DNA of 64,000 bases from Planococcus maritimus (GTDB lineage Bacteria > Bacillota > Bacilli > Bacillales_A > Planococcaceae). Below the pieces are notes generated by a model, which saw only the letters and a list, made by a program, of their open reading frames with translations, was not told the DNA's origin and made no database searches. Where the stretch lies: positions 62,001-126,000 of the forward strand of contig NZ_LTZG01000001.1 of NCBI RefSeq assembly GCF_001592825.1, read 5' to 3'. Shown here in pieces: positions 44,348 through 53,536 of the stretch (the stretch's first letter is position 1; each line of letters starts with the position of its first letter). A program made the position numbers and the translations under genes.

Positions 44348-45661
44348 TTAAGCCTCAAACAATAAGCGATACAATTTCCGTGGACGTCCGCGACGCCCTG
44401 ATTCTTCTCCCGCCACTTCCGCAAGCCCAATGCCCTCGAGCTCAGTAAGAATTCTGCGCGCATTGCGTTCAGTGCTATTCATCCACTGCGATAATTCCAA
44501 GGCGGTGAGTTCGTCTTTGGCGTAATAGCGAGACAATGATTCAATGCGGGCGATGACGGTTTGGCTGATCGCTGCGCCTTTTAATGCTTCTTGCCATTTC
44601 GATTCGGAACTGCGGCGGCTATAACGCAAGCGCTCGCCAGATGAGTTAATTTCCGTGACGGTTCCGCCTTCGTCAATATTGATGACTACGCCGTTCTCTT
44701 TTTCTCGGGCATAGTCCAGTGCCAGCCGGACGTTCTGCTCAGATTCCGTGACGGTCCGTCCATAGCCGATGCCAATGCGGACTTGGAATTTGCTGTTGGT
44801 AAAGATTTCTTCCTTTACTTCTTCCAAGTGGTGGGATTTATTGTATAATTCCAGTTCACCACGAGTCGTGTAGATGAAATAAATGCCATTGCCCATGCCC
44901 ACTTTCGAGCCTTTCACTTCTTCAGCAAAGTCAATCAGAACACGGTTCACTGCCAATTCCTGCCGTTCAATCTTGAACGGTGTCTTGCGCTGCTGGGACA
45001 GGCTTGGATAAATGATTTCGACCCCAATCATCGCCAATTGTTTCATGCGGTACATATCGGATAAGCTTCTTTCCTTAATGACTGAAATCGCACGATGTGC
45101 CGCCAGCTCCGATACGCTGATCCGGTACACCGGCACGCCCCGTTCCTTTAAGCCTTTATAGACAGCGTGGACGCAGGTGAGCGCTGCTTGTATGTGCCCG
45201 GACCGGTACAAGTTTTCGTGATAGTTGATTAATTCTTCAGAAGGAATATAACCGAGTTCTGGGGCTGTATAGATTCCCATTTTTTCCAAATCGAAATCTT
45301 TGAGCATTTTCAAGACTTCCTGGCGTGCCACAGAATCGACGCTGATACTTGATAAGACAGCACCTTCTTGCATAAAGGCATCGAGCATCGTTCCGAGCAG
45401 GCTTGACCCATGCAACAAAATATAATCCCCGTGATTTGCGTCGATCAATTGTTCTTTCAAGGCAAAATGATAAGGGGCAGGCCCTGAAAACAACCAATGT
45501 CCGATGCGCTCAGAATGTTGATTGATGATGTTTTTCGTTTCTTCAGTATGCTTATAAATGAACGGGATGAGCTCGATGCCTTCTAAAGCGGCAGCCGCTT
45601 TCATCGTTTCATTGACCGAATCCTTTGGCCCAACTAATCCGACTTTAACGATTTCCGTCAT
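44348..45661 (-). CDS. Transcriptional regulator with degenerate GGDEF-like domain and winged helix
   Basis: A 437-residue three-part protein. Residues about 1-200 resemble a PrpR/ligand-sensing fold (VKVGLVGPKDSVNETMKAA). Residues about 225-345 look like a GGDEF/nucleotide-cyclase fold: IGIGYGRTVTESEQNVRLAL and the usual ALxxA-K-x-x-G-x-x segment, but the catalytic GGDEF loop is replaced by YTTRGELELY, so it should not make c-di-GMP. Residues about 370-437 are a winged helix (ELSQWMNSTERNARRILTE) ending in RGRPRK. Overlaps the carbamoylase-like gene by 17 bases; likely regulates this operon. Confidence 0.75.
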   Translation of the reverse strand: MTEIVKVGLVGPKDSVNETMKAAAALEGIELIPFIYKHTEETKNIINQHSERIGHWLFSGPAPYHFALKEQLIDANHGDYILLHGSSLLGTMLDAFMQEGAVLSSISVDSVARQEVLKMLKDFDLEKMGIYTAPELGYIPSEELINYHENLYRSGHIQAALTCVHAVYKGLKERGVPVYRISVSELAAHRAISVIKERSLSDMYRMKQLAMIGVEIIYPSLSQQRKTPFKIERQELAVNRVLIDFAEEVKGSKVGMGNGIYFIYTTRGELELYNKSHHLEEVKEEIFTNSKFQVRIGIGYGRTVTESEQNVRLALDYAREKENGVVINIDEGGTVTEINSSGERLRYSRRSSESKWQEALKGAAISQTVIARIESLSRYYAKDELTALELSQWMNSTERNARRILTELEGIGLAEVAGEESGRRGRPRKLYRLLFEA

Positions 45662-46892
45662 TTGAAGTCGCCTCCATCAAAAAACGGGCCAGTAATTCGA
45701 CGCCCATCTTCAAATCTTCTGCGCTGGCGTATTCATCGGGGTGGTGGCTCAAGCCGTCTTTACAAGGGATGAACAGCAAACCACTCGGCCAACTTTGTGC
45801 CATATTCATAACGTCATGCCCTGCACCACTGTCCATCCGGTGGGCCGTGTAAGCTTCGCTGACACCGGCATCAGCCAGTCGCCTTGCGACTCCATCATCG
45901 AGCAAGACAGAGGGATTATCGACCAGCACTTCGATATCAATTGTCACTCCAGTTGTTTCTTCGATGCGCTTTGCTTCCATATGTATCGCGTCTGTCATCT
46001 TCCGTTTAAGCCCATCGTCCACACTGCGGATATCGACTCCAGCTGTGACGGTTTGCGGAATGACGTTCATCGAGTTTGGCGAAGCCGTTAACGTCGATAC
46101 CGTCGCAACTAGGGCTTTCCCATACGCATCGTTCATCTGCAAGGCCGTCTCTTGAACGAATGAAATAAACGGCGCGGCTGCGGCTAATGCATCTTGTCGA
46201 TGATCCATCGGCGTCGTTCCGGTATGGCCGGCTTTACCGTTGAACGTAACCGCCAAACGAACCGGACAGGCCACTCCTTTGACGACTCCGTAATCTTTTT
46301 GATGGTTGAGGATATGCATCCCTTGTTCGATATGCAATTCCACAAAACAATTCAACTGTTCTTTCGACCGCTTGGCGTTCAACAAATCCTGCCATACGAA
46401 GCCCTGGCTTTCGACGGCTTGAGCGAGCGTTATGCCATGTTGGTCTTTAAGTTCGCCGATGGATAGGTCCAACAATCCACTCATTGCTTTACTGCCAATC
46501 GTTGAGACGCCAAACCGTGACGATTCTTCCGAACGGAAACAAATGACTTCAATCGGGCTTTGCGGTTCGAAATCAGCTTCTTTTAGCATTTTGATAGCTC
46601 CAAGTCCGCAGACGACACCGGCCCCGCCGTCAAATGCCCCGCCATTTGGCACCGTATCAAGATGCGACCCTGTCGCAACCGCTGCGCCGCCGCCCACTAC
46701 CTCCCAGCGTGCAAGGGCATTTCCTGCAGCATCTTCCGTAACCGCAAGGCCCAGTTCTTCAGCAATTGCCTTAAAAACTTCGATCGCTTCGGTTTCTTCC
46801 GCCGTATAACCTTCCCGTGTAAAACCTTGCTCTCGGACCAGTGAATCACTCAAATTCATCCTCAGCAATTGTTCAATCAGCCACTCTCTCAT
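45645..46892 (-). CDS. M20 family N-carbamoyl/allantoate-type amidohydrolase
   Basis: A 415-residue zinc hydrolase of the hydantoinase/carbamoylase group (N-carbamoyl-L-amino acid hydrolase, beta-ureidopropionase, allantoate amidohydrolase). Metal motifs: GSHLDTVPNGGAFDGGAGV and CFRSEESSRFGVSTIGS; dimer-domain and C-terminal DSGAGHDVMNMA are present. Exact substrate cannot be assigned. It overlaps both neighbours in the operon (20 bases with the AbgA-like gene). Confidence 0.88.
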   Translation of the reverse strand: MREWLIEQLLRMNLSDSLVREQGFTREGYTAEETEAIEVFKAIAEELGLAVTEDAAGNALARWEVVGGGAAVATGSHLDTVPNGGAFDGGAGVVCGLGAIKMLKEADFEPQSPIEVICFRSEESSRFGVSTIGSKAMSGLLDLSIGELKDQHGITLAQAVESQGFVWQDLLNAKRSKEQLNCFVELHIEQGMHILNHQKDYGVVKGVACPVRLAVTFNGKAGHTGTTPMDHRQDALAAAAPFISFVQETALQMNDAYGKALVATVSTLTASPNSMNVIPQTVTAGVDIRSVDDGLKRKMTDAIHMEAKRIEETTGVTIDIEVLVDNPSVLLDDGVARRLADAGVSEAYTAHRMDSGAGHDVMNMAQSWPSGLLFIPCKDGLSHHPDEYASAEDLKMGVELLARFLMEATSNDGNR

Positions 46893-48201
46893 GTTTCCCG
46901 TCCTCCTTCAGCAAATGTTGGGTCGTTCGGATTAAAGTTTCCAATCCTGCCGACAATGCTTGTTCCTCAAAATCAAAACGCGGATGGTGATGACCTGCTG
47001 GCATAGGACTGGCAAAAATCATGAAGGTCGCTTGGCCGCCGCGTTTTCGGACGCGCTCCATCATATACGTCACATCTTCTGAAGCGCCAATCGGCAAATG
47101 CGGCACGGTGTTCACCCGTTTCGACGAAGCACAAGCCCGCTCCACATTTTTTGCAAGGTCAAGGTCTGCAACCGCTGAGATTGCTTGGCCCATGCGTTCA
47201 ATTTCCAGCTCGACCCCGTACATCGCCGCGCTCGCTTTTAGAATGCGCCACGCATTTTCTTGCATGTATTCATTCAACGCATTGGTCTCGCCGCGCGTTT
47301 CGATCTCCATCAAAGCTTGATCGGCGATGATATTGCGCCCTGTCCCGGCTTGAAAAGTCCCGACATTGACGCGTGTTGCCCCGTCTTTATGGCGCGCGAT
47401 GCCGTGCAAGTGCAAAGCTGCCGATGCCCCGGCGAGCAAGGCATTGCGCCCGGCATTCGGCTCTAGTCCGGAATGCGCGGACTTGCCGGTAAATGTCGCA
47501 TTGAGTTTGGAACTTGCTAAAAACTGTGATGTCGCAGCAGCGACTGTTCCACTGGGCAAATCGTGGATGCCGACGTGGCCACTCAGGAAATAGTCAGTAT
47601 GATTCAGCCAGCCTTTTTCGACTATGGCCTTCGCTCCCCTGCCGCCTTCTTCAGCTGGTTGGAACAAAATGGTATAGGTGCCTCGCAGATTGTCTTTCTC
47701 ACTCGCTAAGTATCTAGCCAGTCCAAGCCCGATCGCGGCATGACCGTCATGGCCGCAAGCGTGCATCATGCCGGGAACTTGCGAGCGGAATGCGAGCTCG
47801 GCTGGCACATGCTGTGATGTGGCGTCTTCATCAATCGGCAAGGCATCGATATCGAAGCGATAGGCGAAATTTGGCCCTGGCCTGCCGGTGTCCAACACTG
47901 CGGCTAGTCCAGTATGGCCGCCTTTCATCCGCTGCATGAACTCGCCCGGCACTCCGTAATCGAGCGCGCGCCGTTCTTGCTGTTCTAAAAACTGGTCGTC
48001 CGGCACGCCCATGCGTTCATCGCTTTTTAATAGGTCGGTGCCGAAATAGAGTGCCAATTCCGTTCCGGTTAATTGAACGCTTAACTCATAAGTTGTCACA
48101 TATTCCGCAAATCCGATTTCAGGATAGCGATGCCGCTTGCGCCTTTGTTCGATAAGATACGGTTCGATTTCTTCCATGAATCGGTCAATAGCATCTGCCA
48201 C
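46873..48201 (-). CDS. abgA: AbgA-like amidohydrolase (p-aminobenzoyl-glutamate hydrolase family)
   Basis: A 442-residue M20D metallopeptidase close in length and motif order to E. coli AbgA (436). The zinc motif MMHACGHDGHAAIG, the bridging glutamate FQPAEEGGRGAKA and GMGxP-type RMGVPDD insertion are as in AbgA. AbgA works with AbgB to cleave p-aminobenzoyl-glutamate; here the partner could be the M20 gene next to it. GTG start with AGGAGGAAT. Eleven bases after the upstream amidohydrolase gene. Confidence 0.85.
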   Translation of the reverse strand: MADAIDRFMEEIEPYLIEQRRKRHRYPEIGFAEYVTTYELSVQLTGTELALYFGTDLLKSDERMGVPDDQFLEQQERRALDYGVPGEFMQRMKGGHTGLAAVLDTGRPGPNFAYRFDIDALPIDEDATSQHVPAELAFRSQVPGMMHACGHDGHAAIGLGLARYLASEKDNLRGTYTILFQPAEEGGRGAKAIVEKGWLNHTDYFLSGHVGIHDLPSGTVAAATSQFLASSKLNATFTGKSAHSGLEPNAGRNALLAGASAALHLHGIARHKDGATRVNVGTFQAGTGRNIIADQALMEIETRGETNALNEYMQENAWRILKASAAMYGVELEIERMGQAISAVADLDLAKNVERACASSKRVNTVPHLPIGASEDVTYMMERVRKRGGQATFMIFASPMPAGHHHPRFDFEEQALSAGLETLIRTTQHLLKEDGKHERVAD

Positions 48202-48212
48202 GTCGATTCCTC

Positions 48213-49388
48213 CTATTCATTCAATTCCGCGAGCACATCAAGCGCTGCTTGTGCCATCAAGCCAGTGCCGACTGATAAGGCCTGTTCATTGATCATGAAA
48301 CCGGGATCGTGAAGTGGTTTTTGCTCGTCTCCAACTGATGTTCCAAGCCAGTAATAGACGCCTTCGTATTTTTTCAGGAAGCGCCCGAAATCTTCACCTG
48401 CCATGCTGCCGATCACTTCGGGCACAGCAGCTTCGCCCAATTGTTTCTTTGCGGAGGCGCGGACTACTTCCGCCCAGCGTTGCGTGTTAACGGTCGCCGG
48501 ATAGCCGTCCGAATAGTTGATTTCACACGTGCCGCCCATCATTTCAGCTGAGCCTATAACAATTTCGTGGAAACGTTTTTTTAATAATTTTTTCGTGTCA
48601 TCTGACAGCGAACGAATTGTGCCTTCAAGTACAACACTATCTGCCACCACATTGTAACGGTAGCCACCGGAGATCTTGCCGATCGTAATGACGCCAGAAT
48701 CCATCGGGTTGGCGTTTCGGCTGACAATGGTCTGAATCGCTGAGATTACTTGATTGGCGATAACAATGGCATCCACCGTTTGATGCGGCATCGAGGCATG
48801 GCCACCGGCACCGTGAATTGTTACTTGAAAACGATCCGAGTTCCCCATGATTGGCCCGTTAATCACACCGACTTGCCCAGCAGGAAGCCCTGGCCACACA
48901 TGCTGCGCAAGCAATACATCCGGTTTGAAACGGTCAAAAATGCCGTCTGCCATCATTTGTTCTGCCCCGCCAGTCGGCGCATTTTCTTCTGCAGGCTGAA
49001 AGATAAGTAAGACTGTACCGGCTATCTCCGCTTTTTGCTCTTGCAGTAATTTTCCAACCCCCAGCAACATGGCGGTATGTGCATCGTGTCCACAGGCATG
49101 CATTTTCCCATCAACTTTGGACTTGAACGGAACATCCGCCTTTTCCGTAATTGGCAAAGCGTCGATATCGGCACGCAAGCCGACTGTTTTCCCAGGCCTT
49201 GCCCCTTCAATGACAGCCAAGATGCCCGTCTTTGCATATCCAGTGAAATAGTGGATGCCGTATTCGTCGAGTTTTGCTTGTATTTTTTTCGAGGTTTCCG
49301 TTTCTTCGCCGCTCAATTCGGGATGTTCATGTAGATCTCGACGAATTGCGCGAATGTCTTCAAATAATTGTTGTGCTTGTAGTTTCAT
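48213..49388 (-). CDS. M20D amidohydrolase (N-acyl-L-amino acid hydrolase type)
   Basis: A 391-residue aminoacylase/hippurate-hydrolase-like metallopeptidase. It starts LFEDIRAIRRDLHEHPELSG, then MHACGHDAHTAMLLGVG, LIFQPAEENAPTGGAEQM and MAGEDFGRFLK, covering all metal ligands. First gene of the five-gene operon. The frame is open upstream to 49469, but ATG at 49388 follows AGGTGACGG and gives the normal start. Substrates may be N-acyl amino acids or aminobenzoyl-glutamate. Confidence 0.9.
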   Translation of the reverse strand: MKLQAQQLFEDIRAIRRDLHEHPELSGEETETSKKIQAKLDEYGIHYFTGYAKTGILAVIEGARPGKTVGLRADIDALPITEKADVPFKSKVDGKMHACGHDAHTAMLLGVGKLLQEQKAEIAGTVLLIFQPAEENAPTGGAEQMMADGIFDRFKPDVLLAQHVWPGLPAGQVGVINGPIMGNSDRFQVTIHGAGGHASMPHQTVDAIVIANQVISAIQTIVSRNANPMDSGVITIGKISGGYRYNVVADSVVLEGTIRSLSDDTKKLLKKRFHEIVIGSAEMMGGTCEINYSDGYPATVNTQRWAEVVRASAKKQLGEAAVPEVIGSMAGEDFGRFLKKYEGVYYWLGTSVGDEQKPLHDPGFMINEQALSVGTGLMAQAALDVLAELNE

Positions 49389-49510
49389 AACCGTCACCTG
49401 CTTTTTGTATTTAAGGAAATAAACCTTAATCATTCCGTTAATAGAGAGTGTACCGTATATTGCCATCAACTTACTAGCCCCTTTTTGATTTTTCTGAATA
49501 TCCGTACAAT

Positions 49511-49546
49511 AAAAAAGAAGCCCCCACTATTGCGGAGGCTTCTTTT
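49511..49546 (-). terminator. Terminator of the 266-residue gene
   Basis: AAAAGAAGCC pairs with GGCTTCTTTT, flanking a stem with one bulge; T-rich on the minus strand. Confidence 0.75.
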
Positions 49547-49564
49547 AATGCCGTTTTATTATTG

Positions 49565-50365
49565 TTATGTGGATGTTTCGTATAGTGCCACTAGCTGATT
49601 TTTTCTCTGTTCGATGGTAGAGAAAATCGAAAAGTCGTGCACCTCATTGTATTTGACGCCAAGCGTTTCCAGATATTCTGCCAGTTCAGTATAGAGTTTG
49701 TCATAAATTTCGATAAATGACGGATCGGTGAGCTCGCTGATCGTTTTCATATGGTCATTGGCCTGTTCCGTTTCGTTCGCTTGCCGCAGGGCATACAGTT
49801 CGCTTAAGGAATGGATTATATGACGAAATGTCGCTGTGATATGCGAGGGCGAGAAACTTTCTTCCTTTTTCGCTAGAACAAAAGGCAAACTTTTCAAAAA
49901 CAAATCTGCCGAACCTTCCAGCCTATAGCGAATGACCGAACTATGGACCTGGCAGAAATACGTTTGCCAGCATTGGTAACTATCGCTTTTATCCAACTCT
50001 CTCCATTCTTCATGGTGTCTTATGTCCATGTTTTGCTTAAAATGTTCGATCGTCCGGCCAATAACGAAGGCAATCAACGGAATCGTTTCTTCTCCGGAAA
50101 GTTCGATGCCGATAATGCTTTTGACGCCAAATGGATGATGGACCGCTTTCTTTCCATCAAATTCATCGTCCATGATGCCGTATTCGGTAAAAATCGTATG
50201 GCTGAAATCCTTGCGTTCATTGTAAAAGATGAGAAGTTCAATCTTGTCTTTGAAATTGAACGGTTTGTACGCTGTTTTGGCCCGTTTAACCATTGCCGGA
50301 ATGTCCATTGCCGGCTCTCCTTCAGTCAATTCAATATAGCGGATTCCTTGCTCCGTAGTCTTCAA
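49565..50365 (-). CDS. Hypothetical protein
   Basis: A 266-residue soluble protein with no signal peptide or membrane segment. Mixed start (YIELTEGEPAMDIPAMVKRA) and a helical C-terminal half (KLYTELAEYLETLGVKYN). I do not recognise a family. TTG start at 50365 with GAAGGAG. Single gene with its own terminator. Confidence 0.65.
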   Translation of the reverse strand: MKTTEQGIRYIELTEGEPAMDIPAMVKRAKTAYKPFNFKDKIELLIFYNERKDFSHTIFTEYGIMDDEFDGKKAVHHPFGVKSIIGIELSGEETIPLIAFVIGRTIEHFKQNMDIRHHEEWRELDKSDSYQCWQTYFCQVHSSVIRYRLEGSADLFLKSLPFVLAKKEESFSPSHITATFRHIIHSLSELYALRQANETEQANDHMKTISELTDPSFIEIYDKLYTELAEYLETLGVKYNEVHDFSIFSTIEQRKNQLVALYETST

Positions 50366-50844
50366 TGGTTTAACTCCTTCTCTTCATGTCCATTATTCGC
50401 TTGTTTTTAAATTTCCCATTTGCTTTTAGTCCACCTTATAGTAAGAAAAACCTTTTCGAAAACACAAGCCAGGTTTTATCGCCTTTTTACCCTACACGAG
50501 CTTTTTCCTAGTACCAGTCTGAAAAATCCTCACATGGTTTCCTCGTGTTTTCGTTATAGTTAACTGTACCATTTGATGTGCTTAGAATGAAATTTAATAG
50601 TCTTTCAGCACCCTAATTCACTGCTTTGACACATTATTTCTGTTTTTTAGTCCTTTTTCTCCCATTTAGGTCAAGACAGTCCGCATAAAGACAAATCCAT
50701 CATTAACAATTTCCGCTCATCTAATCAAAGGATGAGCCCTTTTTTATTTCTTCCTGAAAACCCGCTAAGGTTGTTTCATGGTTTTTATTGTGGCTATAAT
50801 AACAGAAACAATGGGCACAAAAATTGATAGTAGGAGGCGCTCCC
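50366..50844. other. Intergenic stretch with an orphan terminator
   Basis: About 480 bases between two divergent genes. No open frame with a ribosome site was found. It holds an isolated rho-independent terminator at 50713-50746 preceded by a TATAGT at about 50556, so a short untranslated RNA on the plus strand is possible. Confidence 0.4.
50713..50746 (+). terminator. Orphan terminator
   Basis: GCTCATC and GATGAGC flank a 9-base loop, followed by CC and T6. No gene precedes it on the plus strand. Confidence 0.7.
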
Positions 50845-52305
50845 ATGAATGATACAAGGACTGGCTGGAACTTGCAGAATAGTTATGCAAGCCTGCCGAA
50901 AACTTTATATGCACCGATGCAAGCCAATACAGTCGCAACTCCCAAATTAATCTTTGTCAATAAACCCTTAGCTTCAGCTCTCGGCTTAGATCCAGAACAG
51001 CTAGATGGCCCCTTTGCGCTTGATGTTTTTGCCGGCAATCGATTTCCCGAAGGTAGTTTCCCGCTTGCCCAAGCATATGCCGGCCATCAATTCGGCCAAT
51101 TCACGATGCTTGGTGACGGTCGCGCGATTTTAATCGGCGAACAAAAAACGCCAACTGGTGAACTGTTTGATATTCAATTGAAAGGTGCTGGGAGGACTCC
51201 TTTTTCCAGAAGCGGAGATGGCCGGGCAGCACTCGGTCCTATGTTGAGAGAACACCTTATTAGCGAAAGCATGCATGCACTCGGCATTCCATCGAGCCGC
51301 AGTCTCGCTGTAGCCACTACAGGCGAGAAAATCCAGCGCTACTCTGCAGAGCCTGGTGCCATCCTGACACGAGTAGCTTCTAGCCATATTCGTGTCGGCA
51401 CTTTTCAATTTGCTGCAAAATATCGCTCGACGGAAGACCTGAAGGCGTTAGCGGATTACACCATTGAACGCCATTTTTCGGATATTACAGGGTCAAATCG
51501 CTATATCGAACTATTCCGCCAGACAGCACAGCGGCAAGCTTCCCTTATCGCGAAATGGCAGCTTGCCGGTTTTGTCCACGGCGTCATGAATACAGACAAT
51601 ATGGCGATCAGCGGAGAAACGATCGACTACGGGCCGTGCGCTTTTCTCGACCACTACGATGAATCGGCGGTGTTCAGCTCGATCGATGCCGGCGGACGCT
51701 ATAGCTATCGCAACCAGCCACTTGTTGGAGGATGGAATTTGGCGCGCTTTGCGGAATCCTTATTCCCACTTTTGGATGACATTCCACAACAACAAGCTTT
51801 GTCTTCCATGCAAGATGCGCTCGAAGAATACGTAAGCTTGCAAAAGCAATTGTACCTAACGGGCATGCGAGAAAAACTCGGCTTGTTTACGGAAACACCA
51901 GAAGATGAACACCTGATCGACACCTTGCTCGAATTAATGCAGCACAAGCGAGCAGACTTTACCAATACTTTCCGAGCCTTGACCTTCGAAGCCGTTGAAG
52001 AGCCAGCATTGGCAAACGACCCGGCTTTTAAAGAATGGCACAATCGCTGGACAGCCCGCCAACAGCTAGAGGGGCGTTCAAAACAAGAAATTCTGGAACT
52101 CATGAAGAGCAAAAACCCAGCTGTCATCCCGCGCAATCACCGAGTGGAAGCTGCTCTCGAAGCTGCTGCGCAAGGCGATTACAAAGTGATGGAGAAGTTA
52201 TTGGATATCCTTCGAGATCCCTATGCTCATTCAGACGAGCAACTGCCCTTTGCTGCACCGCCGCCACCTTCAACACCGCCATACCAAACTTATTGCGGCA
52301 CATGA
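50845..52305 (+). CDS. selO: Protein adenylyltransferase SelO (YdiU family)
   Basis: A 486-residue pseudokinase that transfers AMP to proteins. The family motifs QLKGAGRTPFSRSGDGRAAL, LREHLISESMHALGIPSS and HGVMNTDNM, then DYGPCAFLD, are intact. It ends in TYCGT, where the cysteine matches the position of the C-terminal selenocysteine of animal SelO. The frame is open to a TTG at 50824, but ATG at 50845 follows TAGGAGG. Single gene with a terminator; AMPylation is linked to redox stress in other bacteria. Confidence 0.95.
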   Translation: MNDTRTGWNLQNSYASLPKTLYAPMQANTVATPKLIFVNKPLASALGLDPEQLDGPFALDVFAGNRFPEGSFPLAQAYAGHQFGQFTMLGDGRAILIGEQKTPTGELFDIQLKGAGRTPFSRSGDGRAALGPMLREHLISESMHALGIPSSRSLAVATTGEKIQRYSAEPGAILTRVASSHIRVGTFQFAAKYRSTEDLKALADYTIERHFSDITGSNRYIELFRQTAQRQASLIAKWQLAGFVHGVMNTDNMAISGETIDYGPCAFLDHYDESAVFSSIDAGGRYSYRNQPLVGGWNLARFAESLFPLLDDIPQQQALSSMQDALEEYVSLQKQLYLTGMREKLGLFTETPEDEHLIDTLLELMQHKRADFTNTFRALTFEAVEEPALANDPAFKEWHNRWTARQQLEGRSKQEILELMKSKNPAVIPRNHRVEAALEAAAQGDYKVMEKLLDILRDPYAHSDEQLPFAAPPPPSTPPYQTYCGT

Positions 52306-52311
52306 AAATGG

Positions 52312-52344
52312 AAAAATCCCCTGCCGAATAGGCAGGGGATTTTC
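52312..52344. terminator. Bidirectional terminator after selO
   Basis: AAAATCCCCTGCC pairs with GGCAGGGGATTTT around 5 bases. Confidence 0.9.
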
Positions 52345-52353
52345 TCGGTTCGC

Positions 52354-52566
52354 TTACTGGTCCTCTGTCACTTCAGTGACGCTAACCATTTTGACTTCGC
52401 TCATTTTGAATTGGTAATAGGTGTTATGGTCGCCGATAAATTCACGGAAATCATCCGCATCCAATCCGCTAACCGCTTGTTTTGGGGTGTCGGCTTCGAC
52501 TGTGCTAATTGCTTCGACGCCTGCACCGAAATGATAGACGACTCGAAATTTTTTTGTTGGTTCCAT
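52354..52566 (-). CDS. Small hypothetical protein
   Basis: A 70-residue soluble protein (KKFRVVYHFGAGVEAIST, ending KMVSVTEVTEDQ) with no recognised family. ATG at 52566 has GAGGAGG about twelve bases upstream. Convergent with selO. Confidence 0.6.
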   Translation of the reverse strand: MEPTKKFRVVYHFGAGVEAISTVEADTPKQAVSGLDADDFREFIGDHNTYYQFKMSEVKMVSVTEVTEDQ

Positions 52567-52749
52567 AATAATTGGATTCCTCCTCAAATGCTTATCTGTT
52601 ATAGGTTTACCCGATTTTTTACCGCGTATTCACATCCATTGCGATTTTCTCGTTTGTGGTGAATTTTTCACATTCGCTTTACTTGGTAAGAGGTTTGCCG
52701 TACACTTTAGCCATCGGGAAAACCCGACACCAAAAACCGCATACCGTTT

Positions 52750-52845
52750 TTCTGCACTGGGGGTGCATATTTTGCTGAGATGAGAGCTTTTGCTCCGATC
52801 CCTTATAACTCGATCAGGTTAGTACCTGCGTGAGGAAGTGCGGTG
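52750..52845 (+). ncRNA. TPP riboswitch (thi-box) controlling ykoFEDC
   Basis: The aptamer is recognisable by the conserved CTGAGA (about 52775-52780) after GGGGGTGC, the pyrophosphate-side TCAGGTTAGTACCTG and the closing TGAGGAAGTG. The outer helix P1 pairs GCACT (52754-52758) with AGTGC (52836-52840). It ends about 90 bases before ykoF, and a strong terminator lies between, so thiamine pyrophosphate is expected to stop transcription of the thiamine-precursor transporter genes. Confidence 0.93.
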
Positions 52846-52878
52846 ACTTTCCAACATGACTTTGAAATATGGAATAGT

Positions 52879-52907
52879 GGCTGCATCTTCACGGATGCGG
52901 CTTTTTT
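52879..52907 (+). terminator. Riboswitch-controlled terminator
   Basis: GCTGCATC and GATGCGGC (one G-T pair) flank a 6-base loop with T6, immediately after the TPP aptamer and before the ykoF ribosome site. Confidence 0.85.
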
Positions 52908-52933
52908 GTGCATATTTTTAGGAGGGATTCCAT

Positions 52934-53536
52934 ATGGAACCATATTCATGCGGCACCAGCCCAATCATCGGATTTCGCTTTTCCTTGCATCCGATGAGCG
53001 GCCATTTCATCAGTATTATTAAAGGGGCGTTAAAAGAGACCGACACGTCCCACGTTTGGATGCAGACCGATGATGTTTCAACAGTTATCCGCGGCAAACA
53101 ACGGCACGTTTTCAATGTCGCAAAGGCACTGGCGCTCCACGCCGCGAAGACAGGCGAACACATTGCCATGTCCGGCACTTTCTCAGCCGGGTGTCCTGGC
53201 GATACGGCAGGTGATGTGTATTTAGACGCACCGGATGAACCCGTAAACCAAGACAGCACCCCGCAATACGTGTCGTCTCAATTTGCTCTATATCCGATGA
53301 ACAATCCCGACTACATGGAAGTCATTTACCGCGAAGTGGAACGTGCCAAGGAATTTGGCGTATGGAACGATTCCATGCATTATGCGAGTGGCATTCACGG
53401 GGATATTCACGAGGTCTTTTCTTTTTACGAAGCGAGTTTTTCAGAAGCACGCTCTGATCAATACCCGCACCTCGTGATGACCGTCTCCATGAGTCTTAAC
53501 AGTCCTTCCCACACGACAGGTGATCCACATGCTTAA
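52934..53536 (+). CDS. ykoF: Thiamine/HMP-binding protein YkoF
   Basis: A 200-residue protein made of two ACT-like repeats (about 8-95 and 105-195), each with a ligand site. Bacillus YkoF binds thiamine and is encoded with the YkoEDC transporter. The sequence begins SCGTSPIIGFRFSLHPMSG and has FSAGCPGDT, both family features. ATG with TTAGGAGGG. First gene after the TPP riboswitch, overlapping ykoE by 8 bases. Confidence 0.94.
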   Translation: MEPYSCGTSPIIGFRFSLHPMSGHFISIIKGALKETDTSHVWMQTDDVSTVIRGKQRHVFNVAKALALHAAKTGEHIAMSGTFSAGCPGDTAGDVYLDAPDEPVNQDSTPQYVSSQFALYPMNNPDYMEVIYREVERAKEFGVWNDSMHYASGIHGDIHEVFSFYEASFSEARSDQYPHLVMTVSMSLNSPSHTTGDPHA

